Source of the DNA: DATMNI01 sp035570275
Lineage (GTDB): Bacteria > Acidobacteriota > Terriglobia > Bryobacterales > Bryobacteraceae
Reading direction: 5' to 3'
Assembly: GCA_035570275.1 (NCBI GenBank)
Contig: DATMNI010000295.1
Coordinates: forward strand, 1-39,411
DNA length: 39,411 nt
The notes beneath the pieces were generated by a model. That model did not search any database. It had not been told where the DNA came from and saw nothing but the letters and a program-made list of their open reading frames with translations. The number at the start of each line of letters is the position of its first letter. Position 1 is the stretch's first letter. The position numbers and the translations under genes were made by a program. Positions 32,943 to 39,411 of the stretch are shown here, piece by piece.

Positions 32943-34822
32943 ATGGCCGAATCGACATTTAAGACGAACCCTATTTCCTTGAAAGAGCTGCTGGACGACT
33001 GCCATCGCGGCGATCTTCAGTTACCGGATTTTCAGCGCAGTTTTGTTTGGGATGAGGATCGCATCAAGAGCCTAATCGCTTCGATATCCCGAGCGTTTCC
33101 TATCGGCGCATTGATGTCGCTTAAGACTGGCGGGCAGGTGAACTTTAAGCCTAGACCCGTCGAAGGAGCGCCGGAGAGGGCGAAAGAAGTGTCTCCGGAG
33201 TTTCTGCTGCTAGATGGCCAGCAACGGATGACTTCTCTCTATCAGGTCGCACTCCGGGGACAGGTCGTCGAGCTCACGTCGAAAAACAAGAAGGTAAAGC
33301 GCTGGTTTTACATCGACATCCGAAAAGCGCTTGATCCTTCCGCTGATCGGGAAGACGCGATCGTTGGCGTCCCGGAGAATAAGATTGTCACGAAAGATTT
33401 CGGGCGCGAAGTAACCTTGGATCTTTCATCTCCCGGGCTTGAATACGCCTCTCTCATGTATCCGGTTTCCCAGGTCTTTGATTGGGAATATTGGCGGGAC
33501 GGCCTCGAAGAGCATTGGGGACGTGACAAGATCATTCTTAAGGAATTTCAAGCTTTTAGGATACAGGTTTTGGAGAATTTCAAATACTACCAAGTGCCGG
33601 TCATTGCCCTGGATAGGTCAACTTCCAGAGAAGCCGTGTGCGTTGTCTTCGAAAAGGTAAACACCGGAGGCAAGGCCCTCGATGCGTTTGAACTGGTTAC
33701 CGCGATGTATGCCGCCGAAGGCCATGAATTGCGAAAAGACTGGTACGGCGACGTTCTGACGAAGACAAAGGGGCGTCACCGGCTGCGATTTCGCTCTTTT
33801 ATACTCGCGAACTACGACGTGCGGCAGAGAAAGCCGGTAAGCAGGGCACTGAATTGCCGGCCGTCACCGGCAACCGGAAGGCGCTGTTGAATCTACCACT
33901 GGAAGAATACAAGCGATATGAAGAGCGAGTGGAGCAGGGCTTCGTGCGGGCGGCGAAATTCTTGCACATGCTCTACATCTATCGTATTTTTGACCTTCCG
34001 TACCAGTCGCAAATCATTCCGTTGGCCGCTATCCTCGCCGACATCCCTGACGCATTGGAGCATCCGAAGATCAAAGAAATGCTGGTCCGCTGGTATTGGA
34101 ATGGCGTCTTTGGTGAGCTTTACGGTTCGGCCGTCGAAACGCGCATCGCCCGCGATTTTATGGAAGTGCCGGTCTGGCTGAAGGGTGGCCCCGAACCATC
34201 AACCGTAAGCGAGACCATGTTCCGCGCCGATAGATTGAAGACCATGCGCATGCGCTTGTCTGCTGCCTATAAGGGAGTCAACGCTCTCTTGATGAAGGAC
34301 GGAGCACAAGATTTCCGTTCAGGCCAGAAATTCGACTACGCAATCTTCTTCGGCGAGAATGTCGATATTCATCATATCTTCCCCCAAAACTGGTGCAAGA
34401 ATCAGAACCCTGCCATCAAGCCGGATGTTTTTGATTCGATTATCAACAAGACACCGCTTTCCTGCCGGACGAACCAGATCATTGGTGGTGTTGCGCCATC
34501 TAAGTACCTCGCCAAGTTGGAAAAAGGCGATCAGAAAAATCCGATTGAGCGCAAAAAGCTCGATGATTATCTCAGATCGCACCTGATCGACCCAGACCTT
34601 CTGCGCTCCGATCAATTTGATGCCTTCATGGTGGATCGGCAGAAACAACTTCTGGCTCTCATCGAGCAAGCGACCGGGAAGGCTGCCTACATCGGTAGTG
34701 TTCAGGAAGAAGGGGAGGAAAATGAGGTCGATGAGAACACTGCTGAAGCTGCACTGACAATTCCAGCAGCCTTCAAACCCATTTTGAAGGATGAACCTCT
34801 GGAGATGGCAATCCCTACATAG
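32943..34822 (+). pseudogene. DUF262 (GmrS-like) + HNH (DUF1524) protein, frameshifted
   Basis: The first frame (32943-33890) has the DUF262 fold: DLQLPDFQRSFVWDEDRIKS, the nucleotide-hydrolysis motif FLLLDGQQRMTSLY (DGQQR at residues 91-95) and VVFEKVNTGGKALDAFELVT. Around 33790 coding passes to another frame, LFYTRELRRAAEKAGKQG, then RKALLNLPLEEYKRYEERV, the HNH motif VDIHHIFPQNWCK and CRTNQIIGGVAPSKYLAK, ending at 34822. Joined, the protein would be about 625 residues, like single-chain DUF262-HNH nucleases of the GmrSD/type IV restriction kind that attack modified phage DNA. The frameshift separates the NTPase-like and nuclease halves; the second half has an ATG at 33854 but no clear ribosome binding site. 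Confidence 0.85.
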
Positions 34823-34970
34823 AGGCAATAGGTAGAGGCCCTAGCATTCTGTCGAGCCGCGAAAAGAGACCGAATAGGAGACAGAATAATATGCGGCTCT
34901 TCACAGTATACGGTTCTTTCAGTATATCGGTACAAGACGGTAAGGCGGTGCGTCCGGCAAGATTTCTGCA

Positions 34971-35201
34971 ATGGACGCGGCTAAGGTTTCTGCGATGTCG
35001 AGGCTTGACCCAGGGAGAGGCATACGGCGCATCGCCGCTATGTTTCATTTTCAGCCACTGGATGACTCTAGGGGGCCTAAGAATACCCTTGGCAAAGCAC
35101 TGTTGATGGGTCAACATTATCAAGGCAAGATAGATCTCACGGACCCTGTGCAATACAGCCGCACTCGAAACTATATTAACGGCAGATCAGGAGGCAGATA
35201 A
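34971..35201 (+). CDS. Small ORF, 76 residues, unrecognised
   Basis: Reads AAMFHFQPLDDSRGPKNTLG, KALLMGQHYQGKIDLTDPVQ and SRTRNYINGRSGGR; composition is protein-like from about residue 20. Its TAA overlaps the ATG of the next small ORF (TAATG), suggesting coupled translation. The start is uncertain: the ATG at 34971 has no good ribosome binding site, and an ATG at 34891 opens a different frame (MRLFTVYGSFSISVQDGKAV) that could be the true N-terminus if there is a frameshift. Confidence 0.4.
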   Translation: MDAAKVSAMSRLDPGRGIRRIAAMFHFQPLDDSRGPKNTLGKALLMGQHYQGKIDLTDPVQYSRTRNYINGRSGGR

Positions 35202-35350
35202 TGGATCAGGAAGAAAACACGCAATTTTCGGACGCGCTCGATGACGAAACACCGGCCCAAAAACAAGTGTTTGAGGATGATGCCGTTGCTGGAATTGCGA
35301 GGGTGCTAGGGTTGTCTCTTGAAGACGCCAAGAAATGGATTGATGCCTGA
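35201..35350 (+). CDS. Small acidic ORF, 49 residues
   Basis: ATG 35201 is preceded by AGGAGG at a good distance. The product is strongly acidic (MDQEENTQFSDALDDETPAQ) and ends in an amphipathic helix (IARVLGLSLEDAKKWIDA). An antitoxin- or anti-restriction-sized protein; no family recognised. With the preceding ORF it forms a compact pair downstream of the DUF262 gene. Confidence 0.5.
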   Translation: MDQEENTQFSDALDDETPAQKQVFEDDAVAGIARVLGLSLEDAKKWIDA

Positions 35351-35410
35351 AACTTGGTGCAATCTAATTGCAGACCTGTGAGACACTGAGGGCGAGGATT
35401 TCTCCATGAT

Positions 35411-35713
35411 TCAAATTGGCGGCAAGGGTTTGGTATGCAAGCTAGATAGGAAGCGACGAATGAAGGCAGCCACTTCATTTTGCCCGACACTCGCCACAAC
35501 GATGCAATAGCTTGGATGCCGTAGGGCCGGCTGATAGAAACCAGCGTCCCGCGTGAAAAGCGTGGAATTGCGCTGCCGGCGCAACAGAACGACAATCTCC
35601 TCGTCCTTCAGACCCTTGCGGCCAAAGTCCAGACCAATTTGCCTCGCCGCCAGCCGCCATGCCTGGAGCAGCAGGCGCTGCCAATCAAGGACGTTCTCGT
35701 CAAGGACGATCAA
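35411..35713 (-). CDS. DUF5615 family PIN-like protein (toxin partner)
   Basis: 100 residues from a TTG start at 35713, two bases after the DUF433 stop. MIVLDENVLDWQRLLLQAWR carries the first PIN-type acidic residues; IGLDFGRKGLKDEEIVVLLR and NSTLFTRDAGFYQPALRHPS (Asp of the TRDAGF motif) match the DUF5615/Mut7-C-like PIN fold, and AAFIRRFL is the usual end. It is expected to be the RNase-like toxin of a type II pair with DUF433. The gene looks intact. Confidence 0.8.
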   Translation of the reverse strand: MIVLDENVLDWQRLLLQAWRLAARQIGLDFGRKGLKDEEIVVLLRRQRNSTLFTRDAGFYQPALRHPSYCIVVASVGQNEVAAFIRRFLSSLHTKPLPPI

Positions 35714-35715
35714 GC

Positions 35716-36000
35716 CTAAGCTCGATCGAGCACGTGTTCAGGCACGGTGTACTGGGCAGAATGATCGCGAAACGCCTGGCTCGCCAACAAGACTGCTTCC
35801 GAGGTGGCGTCCGAAGATACACTGCCGCGCCACTCCTCAACGATCGTCTCCCAGGCGATCCCCGCGGCTACCTGCTCCAACACGTCCCCTACCAGGATTC
35901 GGGTTCCTCGGAACGTCGGCTGGCCGTGGCAGATCGCGGGATCGGCGACGATGAATCGGCCGATTGTTCGCTTGACCGGCTGTTGCCTCGGTTTTGCCAT
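35716..36000 (-). CDS. DUF433 family antitoxin
   Basis: 94 residues; GGAGG lies eight bases before ATG 36000. The DUF433 signature is clear: FIVADPAICHGQPTFRGTRI, VGDVLEQVAAGIAWETIVEE, with a C-terminal tail for toxin binding. DUF433 proteins carry a winged or homeodomain-like HTH and usually precede a DUF5615 PIN gene, as here, so the two form a toxin-antitoxin operon. Confidence 0.9.
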   Translation of the reverse strand: MAKPRQQPVKRTIGRFIVADPAICHGQPTFRGTRILVGDVLEQVAAGIAWETIVEEWRGSVSSDATSEAVLLASQAFRDHSAQYTVPEHVLDRA

Positions 36001-36182
36001 GGTGAGTGCCTCCAGGACAATTATACGCGGAACCGTGATCCTCCCTGACGCCGCGGTGCAGATCGAACGCCAGCCAACGCCAGGCCGTCTTTCTGCCTGG
36101 ATCCGTGGTTGCCGGGGATAGCAGTCAATTCGCGGAGAGATCTCGCCTAGTTCGGATGGATGAGTTCGCGGAGCGCAATCTT

Positions 36183-36506
36183 TTATGCGACGCGAAGCTC
36201 GGCCGTACCGCGCTTTCTCGGCTTTACCACGATCTCTACATCGTGCCCCAGGGCGACCAGGAAACGCATGAGGCGCTCGACCGAATATCCGCGGAACTGG
36301 CCGGCCAGCATAGCTGAGATCTTGGGCTGGTCGATGCCCATGAGCTGTGCCGCCGCTTGCTGGGTCAGCTTTCGTTGGCGGATGGTCTGGCCGATCCGAA
36401 CCACCAGTCCAGCTTTAATCAGGTGTTCGCCGGCATCGGCCAGGCCGAGGTCAGCGAATACGTTGCCCGTGCTCGGCTCCTGCTTAAGGGCCTCTCTTTT
36501 CGACAT
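36183..36506 (-). CDS. higA: XRE-family antitoxin, HigA-like
   Basis: 107 residues, GAGGTGAAG before ATG 36506. The helix-turn-helix is RQRKLTQQAAAQLMGIDQPK ISAMLAGQFRGYSVERLMRF (residues about 43-82), followed by ALGHDVEIVVKPRKR, the standard end of HigA-type antitoxins in Gp49 pairs. It neutralises the toxin and represses the operon. Its start lies inside the toxin gene (23-bp overlap), so the order is toxin first, as usual for higBA. Confidence 0.88.
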   Translation of the reverse strand: MSKREALKQEPSTGNVFADLGLADAGEHLIKAGLVVRIGQTIRQRKLTQQAAAQLMGIDQPKISAMLAGQFRGYSVERLMRFLVALGHDVEIVVKPRKRGTAELRVA

Positions 36507-36840
36507 TCTTCACCTCACTTCTCAACTGTTTGAGCCGCTGCCGGATCAGTTCCATCTCCGGCTTCGGTGTAGCGATCCCGGTCTTGGACTTCTTCTGGAA
36601 GGCGTGGATCACGTAAATCGATTCTCCGATCGAGACCGCATAGATCGCGCGGTAGGTTCCGCTAGCGTCATACGCTTTAATCTCCATCACCTGGCCGCCC
36701 AGACCACTCAGTGGCTTAGCCTTAACACTCCGTTCGCCCAACTGCGCAGCGTACAACGCATAGCCGATGTCGTCCTGGACGCCAGCCGGAAATGACTTCA
36801 CGTTGGAACGGGAATCGGCAAGCCACGTGAGGTTCTTCAT
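36484..36840 (-). CDS. higB: Phage-derived Gp49-like / HigB family toxin
   Basis: 118 residues from ATG 36840, chosen because relatives begin at this point (MKNLTWLADSRSNVKSFPAG) and because the promoter/operator covers the two upstream candidates (36852 ATG, 36876 GTG). RelE-superfamily features: VQDDIGYALYAAQLGERSVK, KPLSGLGGQVMEIKAYD, GTYRAIYAVSIGESIYVIHA and FQKKSKTGIATPKPEMELI. It should be a ribosome-dependent mRNA interferase. The gene appears intact. Confidence 0.88.
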   Translation of the reverse strand: MKNLTWLADSRSNVKSFPAGVQDDIGYALYAAQLGERSVKAKPLSGLGGQVMEIKAYDASGTYRAIYAVSIGESIYVIHAFQKKSKTGIATPKPEMELIRQRLKQLRSEVKNVEKRGP

Positions 36841-36850
36841 CCGTTGGCGC

Positions 36851-36886
36851 ATGCCTATATTGGCATAAGTCGGCACGGAGTGTCAA
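36851..36886 (-). promoter_or_regulatory. higBA promoter with overlapping operator
   Basis: On the minus strand TTGACA (36881-36886, perfect -35) is followed after 18 bp by CAATAT (-10, 36857-36862). The near-palindrome ATGCCTATATTGGCAT (36851-36866) overlaps the -10 box and lies just before the toxin ATG. This is the expected layout for autorepression by HigA. Confidence 0.65.
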
Positions 36887-37139
36887 ACGATGGCCGAGGG
36901 AATCGTGCCGCTCCAACCGTAGGAACGAAGCTTCGTGGGTCTCCGGTACCCATCGGGACTACTGCCGCGAAAATGCTTCAGCATCGTCCGATAACGGGCG
37001 TAGCGTGTTGAGCAGTCTAACCACTCCGCCCCCTTCCTCTCCCTTAACCGACCGCCCGGTCGATTTATCCTTTTTGCTGCCCTTTTTTGCGATCCCTTGA
37101 CAACGGCCCCCTTTAAGTGTTGAAGTCTCTTGAGCACTT

Positions 37140-37157
37140 CCGGCGGCCTGCCGCCGG
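37140..37157 (+). repeat. Hairpin CCGGCGGC-CT-GCCGCCGG in the leader of the TonB-receptor gene
   Basis: Perfect 8-bp arms, located only about 20 bp before the start codon and directly ahead of the ribosome binding site (GGAGAGGG). In mRNA it would form a very stable stem that could limit ribosome access or end upstream transcription. Confidence 0.5.
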
Positions 37158-37176
37158 ATCACGGAGAGGGATACAA

Positions 37177-39411
37177 ATGTTACCGAGACTTCGTCTGTTC
37201 GCGCAACCTTGTTTCCTGCTGTTCGCGTGCGCCTTCACGGCCGCGCTCCTCTTGGCGCAAGCGCCCACCGGGACGATTTCCGGCACGGTTCACGACCCTT
37301 CCGCTGCCGTGATACCCAATACCGCCGTCGTGCTGACTCAGAAAGATACCGGGGCAGCCCGCTCTGTGATGACCGCCATTGACGGGTCCTTCAGCGTCGT
37401 GGCGTTGCCACCCGGTATCTACGAGGTCAAGGCCAGCGTGCCGGGTTTCCGCACCGTGCTCCGGCAGGCCACCGTCGAGATCGGCGCCGTCACCACCGTC
37501 GATCTGCCCCTGGAAGTCGGACGGCCCGATGAGATCGTTACCGTCGAAGCAGCTACGGCCCAGGTCGAATACTCGATGCATGCCATCGGCGGAGTCATCA
37601 CCCGCGAGAAGATTCAGGACCTGCCCCTCAACGGACGCAGCTTTCTCAACCTGGCTTTCCTGGAACCGGGCGTGACCGTCGGCACCGGGACCACCTCCCA
37701 GTACAACTCGCTGTTTTCCGTTTCGGTCCTCGGCGGCGACTCCAACAAGACCTCGGTCACGGTCGATGGCGGCAACATACGCAACTCCATCGAGGGCAAC
37801 ACCGGCATGAACTTCTCGCAGGAAGTGGTGGAGGAGTTCCAGATCTCTTCTGTGAACTTCGATCTCTCCACTGCCATCACCAGCGTCGGCTCGGTGAATG
37901 TGGTCACGCGCAGCGGCGGCAACGGTTTTCACGGTAGCGGCTACTTCTTTTTCCGCGACCACAATATGTCGGCTTACCCTGGCCTGCAGCGCAGCGCGCT
38001 CAGCCCCGACCCATTCTTCGCCCGGCGCAACCCCGGCTTCTGGATCGGCGGGCCTGTCAAGAAAGACCGCCTGTTCTTCTTCTTCAATCTCGAAAACCTC
38101 AACCAGACCCAGGTGGTCACGTACGTTCCCAATGTGGCGTCGGCTGCCGGTCTGGCCGGCAACTACTTCAGCCCCTATCGCGGCAAGAACCTGAGCGCCC
38201 GCTTCGATTACACCATTAACGGCAAGAACCGCCTCTTCGCACGCTACTCGCACGATGGCAACAGCGGCCTGGGCCCCAACGGCTCGGCTCAGTTGCCCTC
38301 GCATTGGCTCGTCAACACCAATTGGAGCGACCAGAGCCTCCTGGGGCTTACCAGCGTGCTGAGTTCCACCCTGGTCAACGATTTCCGCTTCAGCTATCAG
38401 TACTGGCAGAATCGCAACCTGTTCCCGAAAGCGAGCGATTGTCCCGGTTGCCTCGGCCTGGGCTTCCCCGAAGTCGCCGTCACCGGCACCAATGTGACGG
38501 TGGGCGACACTTCCAACGCCACCCAGGGGCGCGATTTGCGCAAGTTCGACTTCACGGACACGCTGAGCTGGCAGAAAGCCGGCCATTCGCTGCGCTTCGG
38601 CGGCGAAGTCGAAATCGACCCCGGCACCGGTTTCTGGGGTTACTGCGATCCGGCCTGCACGGTGGTGGCGCCGCCCGAGCTGATCCGGGCGAACGTGCCG
38701 CCTGCGCTGGTCGCAGCGCTCTTCCCCAACCTGCCAACCAAAATCGCGACCAATGCCGATCTGCTGAACCTGCCGTTCCTGGGCGGCGTCGTCGGCATCG
38801 GCGACCCCAGCCAGCCGCCGCCTTACAACGTCGATCAGGCCAAGCTCAATAAGCGCTACCGCCTGTTCGCGCAGGATTCCTGGCACATCAAACCGCGCTT
38901 CACTCTCAATTACGGGCTCGCCTGGAGTCTGGAAAGCACGCTGGTCAACCGCGACCTGAAGAAGCCTGCCTACCTGGCGCCGGTCTACGGCTCCGACCTC
39001 TCGCCCACGAATAACAACTTCCACAACTTCACACCTTCGCTGGGCTTTGCCTGGACCGCCGATAAGAGCGCCAAGACCGTGGTCCGCGGCGGCTTCGGCA
39101 TCTACTACGACACCGAGCTGCTCTACCGCCGCCTGCAGGAGCGCGCCTTCATCGGACCGGTCGGCAATGGCCGAATCCAATTCCCCACCACCGGCTTCAC
39201 CAACATCTTCCCGGGCATCGTCGATATCAATCTGGGTGGCGCCCCCGTTCCCATCGGAGCGCCCCTACCTTCGGGGCACATCATCAACCTGACCCTGGGA
39301 CAATATCTCCAGATCCAGCAGCAGCAGGCCCCGATCATTTCCGCGCAGCTCGCACCCAAGAACCTCAACGACCTCTCGGTCACCAGCATCGATATCAACA
39401 AGGCGGGCGCG
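37177..39411 (+). CDS. TonB-dependent receptor with carboxypeptidase-like N-terminal domain (Oar-like), runs off the window
   Basis: ATG 37177 follows GGAGAGGG; 745 codons are open to the window edge. Signal peptide: CFLLFACAFTAALLLAQ. Residues about 29-110 are a carboxypeptidase regulatory-like Ig domain (TGTISGTVHDPSAAVIPNTA, SFSVVALPPGIYEVKASVPG). A plug-like domain follows (EKIQDLPLNGRSFLNLAFLE; SVNVVTRSGGNGFHGSGYFF), then beta-barrel strands (PVKKDRLFFFFNLENLN; NRLFARYSHDG; KRYRLFAQDSWHIKPRFTLN YGLAW). Acidobacterial members reach about 1100 residues, so roughly a third is missing. An outer-membrane protein, probably for uptake of large carbohydrate or peptide ligands; the ligand is unknown. 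Confidence 0.95.
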   Translation, partial: MLPRLRLFAQPCFLLFACAFTAALLLAQAPTGTISGTVHDPSAAVIPNTAVVLTQKDTGAARSVMTAIDGSFSVVALPPGIYEVKASVPGFRTVLRQATVEIGAVTTVDLPLEVGRPDEIVTVEAATAQVEYSMHAIGGVITREKIQDLPLNGRSFLNLAFLEPGVTVGTGTTSQYNSLFSVSVLGGDSNKTSVTVDGGNIRNSIEGNTGMNFSQEVVEEFQISSVNFDLSTAITSVGSVNVVTRSGGNGFHGSGYFFFRDHNMSAYPGLQRSALSPDPFFARRNPGFWIGGPVKKDRLFFFFNLENLNQTQVVTYVPNVASAAGLAGNYFSPYRGKNLSARFDYTINGKNRLFARYSHDGNSGLGPNGSAQLPSHWLVNTNWSDQSLLGLTSVLSSTLVNDFRFSYQYWQNRNLFPKASDCPGCLGLGFPEVAVTGTNVTVGDTSNATQGRDLRKFDFTDTLSWQKAGHSLRFGGEVEIDPGTGFWGYCDPACTVVAPPELIRANVPPALVAALFPNLPTKIATNADLLNLPFLGGVVGIGDPSQPPPYNVDQAKLNKRYRLFAQDSWHIKPRFTLNYGLAWSLESTLVNRDLKKPAYLAPVYGSDLSPTNNNFHNFTPSLGFAWTADKSAKTVVRGGFGIYYDTELLYRRLQERAFIGPVGNGRIQFPTTGFTNIFPGIVDINLGGAPVPIGAPLPSGHIINLTLGQYLQIQQQQAPIISAQLAPKNLNDLSVTSIDINKAGA

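Noticed and set aside
37180..39180. 666-codon open frame on the minus strand
   Set aside because: It is antisense to the TonB-dependent receptor, which reads through to the window end with clear family motifs. The minus translation has no domain and is an artefact of GC-rich codon bias.
1..39411. CRISPR array
   Set aside because: No set of short direct repeats with regular unique spacers was found; the regular repeats at 8.9-10.7 kb are coding NHL units.
1..39411. Intact insertion sequence or rRNA genes
   Set aside because: No transposase motif with flanking terminal repeats and no rRNA-like segment was seen; only hairpin repeats and a tyrosine recombinase remnant.

Overview
The window looks like a chromosomal segment from an Acidobacteriota soil bacterium close to Solibacter/Bryobacter. 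The evidence is a set of lineage-typical families: the start of an ADOP-type (duplicated orphan) permease, a TIGR03435 'soil-associated' protein, a TIGR03437 ('Solibacter') C-terminal domain behind NHL repeats, and a large Oar-like TonB-dependent receptor with a carboxypeptidase-like N-terminal domain. The DNA is GC-rich; the more AT-rich patches coincide with regulatory or acquired DNA.

Layout. 1-5.4 kb is a decay zone: the permease N-terminus, one intact TIGR03435 gene, two long inverted repeats, a frameshifted hypothetical gene, a carboxylesterase pseudogene with several lesions, and the N-terminal stub of what looks like an S53-type protease precursor. 5.6-19.9 kb is the most interesting block. 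It holds a secreted FGE-sulfatase/LolA-like/thioredoxin fusion, an 11-repeat NHL protein, a very large secreted protein (LamG, VHL-beta-like, two TonB-C-like domains, then FGE domains, the last one frameshifted), a divergent sensor Ser/Thr kinase (two-component-type propeller, Y_Y_Y domain, membrane segment, kinase) and a convergent ECF sigma factor of the TIGR02999 type. I read this as a possible envelope-sensing kinase/sigma system with FGE-domain outputs; that functional link is inference.

20.5-22.2 kb is an integration scar: a small HTH-like gene and a tyrosine recombinase, both frameshifted, beside a tRNA-Cys(GCA). 22.5-25.2 kb is a tight four-gene minus-strand operon: PfkB sugar kinase, rhomboid protease, glutaredoxin-like protein, bacillithiol-type deacetylase (bshB1-like). 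25.4-27.6 kb has a VapBC pair with a broken toxin, an L,D-transpeptidase lacking a signal peptide, and a CHAT-protease pseudogene. 28.0-32.7 kb is a pyruvate:ferredoxin oxidoreductase (nifJ) coupled to a dihydroorotate-dehydrogenase-like gene, closed by a double hairpin. 32.9-36.9 kb is a small defence/toxin-antitoxin island: a frameshifted DUF262-HNH gene, two small overlapping ORFs, a DUF433-DUF5615 pair and a HigBA-type pair with a visible promoter/operator. From 37.2 kb to the window end runs the TonB-dependent receptor.

Broken genes are numerous (about eight) and mostly accessory, while the long core-like genes (nifJ, the kinase, the NHL and thioredoxin-fusion genes, the TonB receptor) are open. 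This favours real gene decay over a generally poor sequence, but a read-level check is needed. All family calls were made by eye from translated motifs.
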